Assembly (NCBI RefSeq): GCF_025200925.1
Contig: NZ_CP104174.1
Coordinates: forward strand, 4,092,001-4,156,000
DNA from: Bradyrhizobium sp. CB1015
GTDB taxonomy: Bacteria > Pseudomonadota > Alphaproteobacteria > Rhizobiales > Xanthobacteraceae
Direction: 5' to 3'
Length of the DNA: 64,000 nucleotides
Shown here in pieces: positions 43,077 to 52,273 of the stretch (positions within the stretch are counted from its first letter, which is position 1; each line of letters opens with the position of its first letter). Under the pieces are notes generated by a model. The model was given only the letters and a program-made list of their open reading frames with translations, did no database searches and was not told the DNA's origin. The position numbers and the translations under genes are program-made.

Positions 43077-43949
43077 TCAGCGTTGCAGGCGTGCGAGCAG
43101 GCTCGACGTATCCCAGCGCTTGCCGCCCATTTTCTCGACCTCGGCATAGAACTGGTCGACCAGCGCTGTGACAGGGAGACTGGCGCCGTTGCGGCGGGCT
43201 TCTGCCAGCGAGATCGAGAGGTCCTTGCGCATCCATTCGACGGCGAAGCCGAAATCGTATTTGCCCTCGTTCATCGTCTTGTAGCGATTTTCCATCTGCC
43301 AGGACTGCGCAGCCCCTTTCGAGATGGTCTCGATCACTGCGGCGACGTCGAGCCCGCTCTTCTTGGCGAAGTGGATGCCCTCGGACAGGCCCTGCACCAG
43401 ACCGGCGATGCAGATCTGGTTGACCATCTTGGTCAGCTGGCCGCTTCCGGCGGGCCCGAGCAGCTTGCACATCCGCGCATAAGCGCCGGTGATGATCGGC
43501 TCGGCGCCGGAATAGGCATCCTGCGAGCCGCCGCACATCACCGTCAGAACGCCGTTCTCGGCGCCGGCCTGACCGCCGGAGACGGGGGCGTCGACGAATT
43601 TGAAACCGGCCTTGGTCGCGGCCGCATCCAGCTCACGTGCGACCTCGGCAGAGGCGGTGGTGTGGTCGACGAAGGTCGCCCCCTTCTTCATGCCGGCGAA
43701 GGCGCCGTCAGGGCCGATCGTGACCGCGCGCAGATCGTTGTCGTTGCCGACGCAGCACATCACGAAATCCTGCCCCTCGGCGGCGGCCTTCGGGGTCGGC
43801 GCGGTCTTGCCGCCGAACTTGTCCGCCCATTCCTTCGCCTTGGCCGCGGTCCGGTTATACACGGTGACCTCATGGCCCCCTTTTTTCACGAGGTGTCCGG
43901 CCATGGGGAAGCCCATCACGCCAAGACCGAGGAAAGCGACTTTAGCCAT
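43077..43949 (-). CDS. NAD(P)-dependent 3-hydroxyisobutyrate dehydrogenase-like oxidoreductase
   Basis: 290 aa beta-hydroxyacid dehydrogenase. The Rossmann motif is FLGLGVMGFPMAGHL at the start, the substrate motif is DAPVSGGQAGAENG, and the catalytic lysine lies in GSGQLTKMVNQ. It oxidises a 3-hydroxy acid with NAD(P)+, as in valine breakdown or tartronate semialdehyde reduction. The ATG at 43949 gives the exact family length; an in-frame start at 44114 would add 55 residues. Divergent from the VOC gene. Substrate not resolved. Confidence 0.87.
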   Translation of the reverse strand: MAKVAFLGLGVMGFPMAGHLVKKGGHEVTVYNRTAAKAKEWADKFGGKTAPTPKAAAEGQDFVMCCVGNDNDLRAVTIGPDGAFAGMKKGATFVDHTTASAEVARELDAAATKAGFKFVDAPVSGGQAGAENGVLTVMCGGSQDAYSGAEPIITGAYARMCKLLGPAGSGQLTKMVNQICIAGLVQGLSEGIHFAKKSGLDVAAVIETISKGAAQSWQMENRYKTMNEGKYDFGFAVEWMRKDLSISLAEARRNGASLPVTALVDQFYAEVEKMGGKRWDTSSLLARLQR

Positions 43950-44131
43950 TGTGGTACCTTGTCCGTAGTTTGGGTTTACGGTTCTTGCCAGGCGCGGGAC
44001 GCCTGGGTTCCGCAGTGAGGGCGGACCGGAGGCGCACCATAAACCCTTGAGGCCGGAGGGCAACGGCTTCGTTTGGCGGCCTGCTGTGCTAGGGTGGCGG
44101 CCCAAGGACTTCAAAACAAGGGAGCGAGAGC

Positions 44132-44569
44132 ATGGGCGGCGTGAGCGTGGGCGTCCTCGATCATTTCAACATCCGGACCCGGAATCTGGCCGAGACCGTC
44201 CGCTTCTATGAAGACGTGCTGGGCCTGGAAAAAGGCGCACGGCCGAATTTCGCCTTCCCGGGCGCCTGGATGTACAGCGAGGGCAGGCCGGTGGTGCACC
44301 TCGTCGACATTTCTCCGACCGCCGAGCCACAAAAGCCGGATTCCGGCGTTGTCCACCATGTCGCCTTCGTCAGCCGCGGCTTTGACGGCATGAAACAGCG
44401 GCTGGCGTCAAAGGGAGTGAAGTTCGAGTCCCGCCAGGTGCCCGGCGGCGATCTCTGGCAGATCTTCGTCCACGATCCCAACGGGGTCATGATCGAGCTG
44501 AACTACGAGGCCGCCCGGGAGCAGGGGGCGGCGCCTGCCGAAAAGGCTGACGATATCGGCAGGCAGTAG
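44132..44569 (+). CDS. VOC-family (glyoxalase/bleomycin resistance fold) protein
   Basis: 145 aa single-module protein. The VOC halves begin LDHFNIRTRNLAETVRFYED and VVHHVAFVSRGFDGM. Metal-ligand positions are His11, His76-type in HLVD, and the late Glu in VMIELNYE. Members include glyoxalase I, dioxygenases and resistance proteins, so the reaction is open. GGGAGCGAGAG precedes the ATG. It is followed 53 nt downstream by the Mrp gene on the same strand. Confidence 0.8.
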   Translation: MGGVSVGVLDHFNIRTRNLAETVRFYEDVLGLEKGARPNFAFPGAWMYSEGRPVVHLVDISPTAEPQKPDSGVVHHVAFVSRGFDGMKQRLASKGVKFESRQVPGGDLWQIFVHDPNGVMIELNYEAAREQGAAPAEKADDIGRQ

Positions 44570-44622
44570 CCTTTTGGGCGTTTCCGCTCTAATGGGGCAT
44601 CCTCAACTCCAGGAGATGCGCT

Positions 44623-45759
44623 TTGAGCGTGACGCAGCAACAGGTTCTCGACAGCCTCAAGGGGGTCCAGTCGCCCCGCGGGGTCGCGCTCCCCCATGCC
44701 AATGTGCTGAGCGCGATCAGCGCCTCCGAGGGCAAGGTGTTCTTCTCGATCAATGTCGACGCCGCCGAGGCAAGGGCCTGGGAATCCGTCCGGGCCGAAG
44801 CGGAAGCCGCCGTGCGCAGCATTCCAGGCGTCACCACCGTCATGGTGGCCCTGACCGCCGAGCGCAAGCCGGGCTCCGCGCCGCCGCCACCCCCGCAGCC
44901 GAGCCGCGGCACGCCCGGCGTGCAGCCGGCCCATGCCCACAAGCCGCCGCAGGGCGGTGGGTCGCCGATGGCGCGGCAATCGGAGATTCTCGGCGTTGCC
45001 GCCGTGATTGCGGTCGCCTCCGGCAAGGGCGGCGTCGGCAAGTCGACCACCGCGCTCAACCTGGCGCTCGGCCTGCGCGACCTCGGCCTCAAGGTCGGGC
45101 TGCTCGATGCCGACATCTATGGCCCCTCGGTGCCGCGCCTGACGGGCCTGCGCGACAAGCCGGAGCTGAACGACGCGCGCAAGATGATTCCGCTGCGGCG
45201 TTTCGGCCTCGCCATCATGTCGATCGGCTTCCTGGTCGAGGAGGAGACCGCGATGATCTGGCGCGGCCCGATGGTGATGTCGGCGGTGACGCAGATGCTG
45301 CGCGACGTCGAATGGGGCAAGCTCGACGTGCTGGTCGTCGACATGCCGCCGGGCACCGGCGATGCCCAGCTCACGCTGGCGCAGAACGTGCCGCTCAAGG
45401 GTGCCGTGATCGTCTCGACCCCGCAGGACCTGTCCCTGATCGACGCGCGGCGGGGACTGGCCATGTTCAAGAAGGTCAACGTGCCCGTGCTCGGGATTGT
45501 GGAGAACATGAGCTACTTCCAATGTCCGCATTGCGGCACGCGATCGGACATTTTCGGCCATGGCGGCGCCCGGCATGAGGCCGAGAAGCTGGGGGTGCCA
45601 TTCCTGGGCGAGATCCCCCTGCACATGGCGATTCGCGCCACCTCGGACGCCGGCAATCCCGTCGTCGACAGCGAGCCGGACGGCCCTCATGCGGCGATCT
45701 ACCGCGCCATTGCCGGCCAGGTCCGGGACCAGCTCAAGGGCGTCATTGCCGCGGCCTGA
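44623..45759 (+). CDS. apbC: Mrp/ApbC Fe-S cluster carrier ATPase
   Basis: 378 aa P-loop protein. An N-terminal DUF59/MIP18-like domain (residues 1-85) is joined by a Pro-rich linker to the ATPase domain with the deviant Walker A VASGKGGVGKST. The cluster-binding pair CPHC sits near residue 305 in YFQCPHCGTRSDIFG. It carries and transfers Fe-S clusters to apoproteins; the two ferredoxin pairs in this window would be possible clients, though the gene is housekeeping. Start is a TTG at 44623 with AGGAG 8 nt upstream. Confidence 0.92.
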   Translation: MSVTQQQVLDSLKGVQSPRGVALPHANVLSAISASEGKVFFSINVDAAEARAWESVRAEAEAAVRSIPGVTTVMVALTAERKPGSAPPPPPQPSRGTPGVQPAHAHKPPQGGGSPMARQSEILGVAAVIAVASGKGGVGKSTTALNLALGLRDLGLKVGLLDADIYGPSVPRLTGLRDKPELNDARKMIPLRRFGLAIMSIGFLVEEETAMIWRGPMVMSAVTQMLRDVEWGKLDVLVVDMPPGTGDAQLTLAQNVPLKGAVIVSTPQDLSLIDARRGLAMFKKVNVPVLGIVENMSYFQCPHCGTRSDIFGHGGARHEAEKLGVPFLGEIPLHMAIRATSDAGNPVVDSEPDGPHAAIYRAIAGQVRDQLKGVIAAA

Positions 45760-45921
45760 CCGGTCGCCGCGGCGAGCTGCGGGGACATGCGACTTTCGTA
45801 GAGCCCCGTCATGCCATTGTCGCGTTCCGAAACCGGGCTGGCCGTGTTAAAGGCCCACGGCAGTCAAGCCCCTTCGGTTCGACGCGACCTCAACGCGTCG
45901 CCAGAATGCGCGGCGGCATAA

Positions 45922-47052
<1,131 letters not shown>

Positions 47053-47078
47053 TCTACGGCTTAAGTCGTAAGACCAGT

Positions 47079-47113
47079 AGCCCGGCCTCTCCAGGAGGCC
47101 GGGCTTTTTCTTT
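47079..47113 (+). terminator. Intrinsic terminator after TRAP binding protein copy 1
   Basis: A perfect 11-bp stem, AGCCCGGCCTC pairing with GAGGCCGGGCT, has a 5-nt loop and runs directly into TTTTTCTTT. It starts 26 nt after the stop codon. Sequence and spacing are textbook for a Rho-independent terminator. Confidence 0.9.
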
Positions 47114-47218
47114 GCGATCACGGCGCGATCGGGATGGCATTCGGCCCGGCGATGTTCCATGCTGTCGGAAAGCCTCGGCAAGAAGGCTCCACAAGCAGAT
47201 CCATCAGGGCAGGAAATC

Positions 47219-48307
47219 ATGAAGAGAAGAGACTTCATCAAGGTCACGGGACTTGGTGCGGCCGGCGCCGCCACGCTCGCGGCTCCCGCGATCGCGCAGT
47301 CGATGCCGGAAATCAAATGGCGCATGCCGACGAGCTGGCCGAAATCGCTCGACACGCTGTTTGGCGGCGCCGAGATGATGTGCAAGATGGTCGCCGAGGC
47401 GACAGACAACAAATTCCAGATCCAGATCTTCGCGGCCGGCGAAATCGTGCCGGGCCTCCAGGTGCTCGACGCCGTGCAGAACGGTACCTGCGAGATCGGC
47501 CACACCGCGTCCTATTACTATTTCGGCAAGGACCCGACCTTCACCTTCGGCTCGGCCGTGCCGTTCGGTCCCAACATGCGCATCAACCAGGCCTGGTACA
47601 TGCTGGGCGGCGGCCGCGACGTTCTCAACGAGTTCTACAAGGGCTACAACGTCGTCTCGCTGCTCGCGGGCAACACCGGCTGCCAGATGGGCGGCTGGTT
47701 CAGGAAAGAGGTCAACACGCCCGAGGATCTCAAGGGCATGAAATTCCGCATCGGCGGGTTCACCGGCCGCGTGCTCCAGAAGCTCGGCGTGGTGCCGCAG
47801 CAGCTCGCCGGCGGCGACATCTATCCGGCACTGGAGAAGGGCACGATCGACGCCGCCGAATGGGTCGGCCCCTATGACGACGAGAAGCTCGGCTTCTACA
47901 AGATCGCGCCGCACTATTATTATCCCGGCTGGTGGGAAGGCGGACCGATGCTGATGGCCTTCGTCAACCTCGACAAATGGAACGCGCTGCCGAAATATTA
48001 CCAGAGCGTGCTGGAGCAGGCCGGCCACTACGCCAACAACTACATGATGGCACGCTACGACAACGCCAATCCGCTGGCGCTGAAGAAGCTGCTCGCCGGC
48101 GGCACCAAGCTGCACGCCTTCTCGCCGTCGATCATGGATGCCTGCTACAAGGCCGCCAAGGAGCTGCACGCCGAAGTCGCTGCGACCAATCCGAGCTTCA
48201 AGAAGGTCCACGACTCGCTCGCCAAGTTCACGAGCGACGGCTACTCCTGGTTCCAGGTGGCCGAGGTCGGCTACGACATCTTCATGGCCCGGCGCTCGCA
48301 AAGCTGA
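47219..48307 (+). CDS. TRAP transporter substrate-binding protein, TakP-like, copy 2
   Basis: 362 aa paralogue of the upstream protein, colinear throughout, with leader KRRDFIKVTGLGAAGAATLA and the shared blocks [36 protein letters not shown] and HYYYPGWWEGG. The ATG at 47219 has AGGAA upstream; an in-frame start 20 codons earlier would bury the Tat motif. Differences around the ligand pocket (e.g. SSFPKS versus TSWPKS) allow a different keto acid. Transcribed apart from copy 1 because of the terminator between them. Confidence 0.88.
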   Translation: MKRRDFIKVTGLGAAGAATLAAPAIAQSMPEIKWRMPTSWPKSLDTLFGGAEMMCKMVAEATDNKFQIQIFAAGEIVPGLQVLDAVQNGTCEIGHTASYYYFGKDPTFTFGSAVPFGPNMRINQAWYMLGGGRDVLNEFYKGYNVVSLLAGNTGCQMGGWFRKEVNTPEDLKGMKFRIGGFTGRVLQKLGVVPQQLAGGDIYPALEKGTIDAAEWVGPYDDEKLGFYKIAPHYYYPGWWEGGPMLMAFVNLDKWNALPKYYQSVLEQAGHYANNYMMARYDNANPLALKKLLAGGTKLHAFSPSIMDACYKAAKELHAEVAATNPSFKKVHDSLAKFTSDGYSWFQVAEVGYDIFMARRSQS

Positions 48308-48330
48308 CCGCGTCATCTGTCGCATGCGAG

Positions 48331-48354
48331 GCTCCGGAGCGAAGGCTCCGGGGC
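48331..48354 (+). terminator. Possible terminator after TRAP binding protein copy 2
   Basis: GCTCCGGAGC and GCTCCGGGGC form a 10-bp stem (one G-T pair) with a GAAG loop, 23 nt after the stop. The following sequence GTTGTCGTTT is only weakly T-rich, so this may end transcription less efficiently or only act as an RNA stabiliser. Confidence 0.5.
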
Positions 48355-48666
48355 GTTGTCGTTTGGGCATTTCGGCGGTCGTCAAACATGAACATCGAAA
48401 ACAACCCCATGCACAGTAGGTGGGTGCAACGTTATCAATGACTTGGCAGCGTCACCTTGAATGCCGAGTTCGAATTGTTGATCCGTCGGGCAAAACAGTG
48501 GTAGACCTCTATCATCGCCTAATCCGAAATAGTGCCATTGGATGCGCGGCCTGGGTGCGCTTCGATCGATGAAGTCCAAAGAGCATTGCGCTCATGCTCG
48601 GCGGACCTAGGCACATGCGCGGCCGAAAGTCCGCCGCGCCGTGCGCCATGACTGTGCCAGCCGCGC
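48355..48666. other. Noncoding stretch left of the phasin gene
   Basis: About 310 bp between the TRAP gene hairpin and the phasin stop codon. Short minus-strand frames are present without recognisable content. Nothing else is seen. It marks the left edge of the accessory block. Confidence 0.5.
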
Positions 48667-49263
48667 CTAGGCAGCCTGCAGCATGCGTTCGATGCTCTGA
48701 GATATATGATTTCCGGCATCGTCCGCCACCTTCAGAGACAAGTCCGCCATCCGGCGGCTGGTATCCAACGCACTCCTGATCGTGTCGCGCATCAGATCGG
48801 TTTGCACAGCGGCCAAATCGTGAGGAGTGCGGCAGCGCCAGAGTTCATTCGTGCGGTCCATGGTCCTCTCGATCTGCTGTCGAACGAAATCGAAGTACTC
48901 GCGCGATGCACCGTTCATTCCCTTGGCGACTGCGGTCGTAGAGTACATGATTGCTTCGGCATTGCGGACCGAGCGTTCCGCTGCCTGCTGCGCCTCATTG
49001 CCGGTCAAACCCATCGTGCGACCTAGCTGATCAGTCGAGCGACCCATTATGGCCGCCGCCATGTCGAGCCCGAAGCGCCAAGCGTTTTGCAACATCTCGG
49101 TATTTTGCCGCAAGAGATGGCCGCTGGCTTGCGCCACCTCCTCCCCGGCCTCGGCGGTAGCCAAGCCGATCCGTCTGGTCTGCTCAGCCGTCCTCTCGCC
49201 GGCGCGGCGGATTGTGTCCTCAGGGCTTTGGGTGGGCTTTTCCTCTTGGCGTGCATTGGCCAT
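48667..49263 (-). CDS. Phasin family protein
   Basis: 198 aa, almost entirely helical and amphipathic, with the phasin core QNAWRFGLDMAAAIMGRS and the coiled stretch EYFDFVRQQIERTMDRTNELW. Phasins coat polyhydroxyalkanoate granules. The hydrophilic head is Glu- and Gln-rich. The ATG at 49263 is chosen; an in-frame start 18 codons upstream lacks support. It is divergent from an alpha/beta hydrolase, with a PhaC-like hydrolase and a PHB-depolymerase-type esterase nearby, supporting a granule-related role for the group. Confidence 0.8.
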   Translation of the reverse strand: MANARQEEKPTQSPEDTIRRAGERTAEQTRRIGLATAEAGEEVAQASGHLLRQNTEMLQNAWRFGLDMAAAIMGRSTDQLGRTMGLTGNEAQQAAERSVRNAEAIMYSTTAVAKGMNGASREYFDFVRQQIERTMDRTNELWRCRTPHDLAAVQTDLMRDTIRSALDTSRRMADLSLKVADDAGNHISQSIERMLQAA

Positions 49264-49496
49264 TTCGTTGCTCCATCGTTCTTGTTGGTGAGATCGGATC
49301 CTTATGCGCTTCGTCACATGCGATCCTTAGCGAGCAAACGTGAGCAATTCTGGACCGTTCCGGCCGAGCGATCTTTTAATCAATCCTCCGCGATTGCGCG
49401 CAGGAACGAGCACTTCAACTTCCAATTATTCCTTGGTTGGGCTCGTCTGCTCGCGCTGCGGGCCAGATGTTCTCGGTCCTATCTCAAGGTTCAGTC

Positions 49497-50438
49497 ATGA
49501 CCACCGCTGAAACCGTACTGCTCATCGCTACCTTGTTGTTGGCGCTTCTTGTCATCGGCAACATCGGCTTCTCCAAACTGGCCGAGCGAAGGAATCCGCC
49601 TATCGGGAAGTTTCTCGAGTGCGACGGCGTGGTACTCCACTATATCGATCGGGGCGATCCCGCGGCTCCTTGCGTCGTGCTGCTTCATGGCAACGGATCC
49701 ATGATCCAGGACTTTATAATCGGTGGGCTGGCCGATCTTCTTGCCCGCAGCAATCGCGTGATATGCTTCGACCGCCCGGGCTTTGGCTATAGTCAGCGGC
49801 CGCGGCTCCGAGTATGGAGCGCAGCGGCTCAAGCAGCTCTGCTGGTGAAGGGGCTCGAGCAACTCGGAATCCGCGATCCTGTGGTGCTGGGCCATTCTTG
49901 GGGCGCCTTGGTCGCTATCGCTCTCGGCATGCGGAAGGATTATCCGATCCGGGGTCTTGTGCTTGCGTCCGGCTACTACTTCCCGACCATCCGATTGGAT
50001 GTGTGGTTGATGTCAGGTCCGGCCGTACCGGTCTTGGGCGACTTGGTCAGCTACACTGTCGCGCCGATCATCTCGTGGGCCATGTTGCCGGGAGCCCTCC
50101 GCAAGATTTTCGCGCCCCGGTCTGTCCCATCGACATTTAAGAATGAATTTCCAGCGTCTCTCGTTCTCAGGCCCACACAATTGAGGGCGGCTGCGCAGGA
50201 AAGCGCACTTCTCATTCCAACTGCAACACAGTTCCGAGCTCACTATTCGACCATGGGCCCCCGCGTGATAATATTCCATGGAGCAGAGGACCAGGTGATC
50301 GAACAGAAACAAGCCCGAGATTTACATCAAGCGCTGCCTCGGTCCGATCTTCATCTGGTTCCGAATGCCGGACATATGGTCACGCACGCAGACCCCGCTG
50401 CCATTGTGGAGGCCGTCAATTCAATGACGAAATATTAG
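49497..50438 (+). CDS. Alpha/beta hydrolase with N-terminal membrane anchor
   Basis: 313 aa. Residues 5-22 (ETVLLIATLLLALLVIGN) form a membrane anchor or signal. The oxyanion motif is VLLHGNGSM, the nucleophile Ser134 is in VLGHSWGALVA, the acid is in FHGAEDQVIE and the base His in PNAGHMVTH, so the triad is complete. Substrate unknown; the fold serves esterases, lipases and lactonases. The ATG at 49497 is supported by AAGGT upstream; an in-frame start at 49437 would displace the hydrophobic segment. Divergent from the phasin gene. Confidence 0.82.
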   Translation: MTTAETVLLIATLLLALLVIGNIGFSKLAERRNPPIGKFLECDGVVLHYIDRGDPAAPCVVLLHGNGSMIQDFIIGGLADLLARSNRVICFDRPGFGYSQRPRLRVWSAAAQAALLVKGLEQLGIRDPVVLGHSWGALVAIALGMRKDYPIRGLVLASGYYFPTIRLDVWLMSGPAVPVLGDLVSYTVAPIISWAMLPGALRKIFAPRSVPSTFKNEFPASLVLRPTQLRAAAQESALLIPTATQFRAHYSTMGPRVIIFHGAEDQVIEQKQARDLHQALPRSDLHLVPNAGHMVTHADPAAIVEAVNSMTKY

Positions 50439-50736
50439 GGCCAGGTGTCTGTCGGCCGGGCGCGGCACCTCGCGCACCGCGATCACATTCTGAGAGAGTT
50501 GATACAGGAGGCTGGCTGTCCTCTTCGCTCACGTGAGAATTTCCGCATCGTGTCGCCTCAGACAACCGGGGTTCACCATTGGCGATTGCTCCGTCGCTGT
50601 CCCAGAAGCACGCAACGATGAGGCGGGTGCGACGTATCGGTCGGCGCTTCGCGTTTTGACCTCAAGCCGACCTGAGGATTGGCGTCCATTGTCAAAGCAA
50701 GTGAAATGGAAAATGGCCCTTGGGTCGGCATCATAG

Positions 50737-51738
50737 TTAGCGGCCGCGCATCCAATTGATCAGCTTCGGCCAGATCTCTCGTTGCGCGCGTCTGCCCACA
50801 AGTGGTCCCACGTGCTGAAGCGCCACTCCGACTTCGGGCTGATACGAAAAAATCAAAGGATCCTTCAAAACCTCTAAGACAGATGAGGATGGGACCACCC
50901 GGCTTGTATGATCGACAATCGCCGCGACGGGTATTTTGCCCAGCGAGTCCGATCGGGCACTCCGCCCAAGCACATGAAGCTCGTTCCGGGCGAATTGGTC
51001 TTCGCGATAGAGCAGCTGAATGACATCTCGGATCAGTAGGCCGCTGGGCGCGAACTCGTCCAGACTCCAACGAATAACGGCAAGGTGGATTGCTAACGCT
51101 TCCGGATCCAGCACGCTTGCGCAGCTATCGCTATAAGGCCCGATCACGAATTCTTCCGGCGCCGCGGCAACGCTACTTAGGTCGAGCAGGCTTCCCGGAA
51201 CAGGATCGGGCGGCAGTGTTGGCGCAGACCGCACAAGCGGGCCTAGCGCCCCGGTATGTTCCCCGAATTTCAGGGGAGCCTCAACCAGCACGAGCTTGCT
51301 GACTAGGTGCGGCCCGATAGATGCAGCGATCGCGGCGAGGGTCCCACCAAGAGAGTGCCCAACGAGGATGGATTGGCCGCGATGCCGGGTCGCAATCGTT
51401 TCAGCTGCAAGCCTGAGCGAGCTTATGCTGGATTCGAGGTCCGATTTGCACTCCTGTTCCTCCGGCCATTCGTATAGGTAGACGGCAAATTCCGCCTTGA
51501 TGAGACGTCGCACGACGCTCACGCTGCGCAAGAGATCGAATATGTACGGACGCTTGATCGGGGCAGGTACGAGCAATACCGGCAAGGCGTCTGCAGTCAA
51601 AGGCGCGTACCAGCGTAGCCGCAAGTCGGCATGCTCAAGCCGATCCCATGCCGCTTCATGCGGCCCGTAACCAGCAATCTCCAGTAGGCCGCCAACGGAC
51701 CTTCTATAGGCGTCGCTGATTGTGAAAGCCGGAAACAT
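50737..51738 (-). CDS. PhaC-like alpha/beta hydrolase with serine nucleophile
   Basis: 333 aa. The segment VLLVPAPIKRPYIFDLL followed by VYLYEWPEE closely recalls PHA synthases. The nucleophile elbow is LVGHSLGGTLAA (Ser129), whereas true PhaC enzymes have a cysteine there. A histidine late in the chain (LQHVG) and Asp in AIVDHTSRVV fit the remaining triad. It may be a hydrolase for PHA oligomers or an acyl-transfer enzyme, not a normal synthase. ATG at 51738 is chosen over 51768. It is divergent from the RHH regulator gene, with an operator-like region between them. Confidence 0.7.
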   Translation of the reverse strand: MFPAFTISDAYRRSVGGLLEIAGYGPHEAAWDRLEHADLRLRWYAPLTADALPVLLVPAPIKRPYIFDLLRSVSVVRRLIKAEFAVYLYEWPEEQECKSDLESSISSLRLAAETIATRHRGQSILVGHSLGGTLAAIAASIGPHLVSKLVLVEAPLKFGEHTGALGPLVRSAPTLPPDPVPGSLLDLSSVAAAPEEFVIGPYSDSCASVLDPEALAIHLAVIRWSLDEFAPSGLLIRDVIQLLYREDQFARNELHVLGRSARSDSLGKIPVAAIVDHTSRVVPSSSVLEVLKDPLIFSYQPEVGVALQHVGPLVGRRAQREIWPKLINWMRGR

Positions 51739-51790
51739 CGTGCCCCCGATGCATGTGAAAGGCGGCAAACGGCCTGACGTTCCTTAGGAC

Positions 51791-51845
51791 TTGACAAATC
51801 TTCACTCCATCCGTACTCCATCTGTATAGATGGTAGGTGGATGGA
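51791..51845 (+). promoter_or_regulatory. Promoter with nested symmetric operator before the RHH gene
   Basis: TTGACA (51791-51796) is a good -35 box, with TATAGA at 51825-51830 as a plausible -10 for a TTCACT-type -35 at 51801; the exact pairing is uncertain. Overlying this is a nested dyad: inner arms CCATCT (51818-51823) and AGATGG (51828-51833), outer arms TCCATCC (51806-51812) and GGATGGA (51839-51845), all sharing one centre at 51825.5. A dimer-of-dimers RHH regulator would fit such spacing. The right outer arm is only 8 nt from the ATG and may also act as ribosome site. Confidence 0.65.
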
Positions 51846-51853
51846 ATTTGGCC

Positions 51854-52273
51854 ATGGCAGACAACGTTCGAGAACTCCGGCCGAAGCCTTCGGACAGCGA
51901 AAAAATCACCATCAATCTTGGCTATGTCGATCTTGGTCAGGTCGACCTAATGGTGCAGGAGGGTTTCTATTCGAACCGCACCGATTTCATCCGAACGGCA
52001 ATCCGCAACCAGTTAGAGCGTCATGCCGACGTCCTGAAGAGGTCCGCCACCCGAAAAGGTTTGGATCTGGGTTTGAGGCACTTCAGCCGCGAAGATCTCG
52101 AAGCGGCGCGGCAAGCCCGCGAAATGCTCCACATCAACGTCTTGGGCCTTGCCAGCATCGCTCAAGATGTCACGCCCGAGCTTGCTCGCGCCGCGATTGC
52201 GTCGGTCTGCGTCCTGGGCGCTTTGCAAGCCAGTCCGGCGGTCAAGGCCGCCCTCGCCGATAGAACGCGGTGA
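51854..52273 (+). CDS. Ribbon-helix-helix (CopG-like) transcriptional regulator
   Basis: 139 aa. Residues about 14-60 form the RHH unit: strand SEKITINLGYVD, helix QVDLMVQEGFYS, turn NRTDFIRTAIRNQLERH. The remaining 80 residues are helical with no known domain and may sense a signal. It is preceded by a nested dyad operator, which suggests autoregulation and control of the divergent PhaC-like gene. It overlaps the esterase gene by 4 nt (GTGA), so the two are one operon. ATG at 51854 is preferred to the GTG at 51830. Confidence 0.8.
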   Translation: MADNVRELRPKPSDSEKITINLGYVDLGQVDLMVQEGFYSNRTDFIRTAIRNQLERHADVLKRSATRKGLDLGLRHFSREDLEAARQAREMLHINVLGLASIAQDVTPELARAAIASVCVLGALQASPAVKAALADRTR

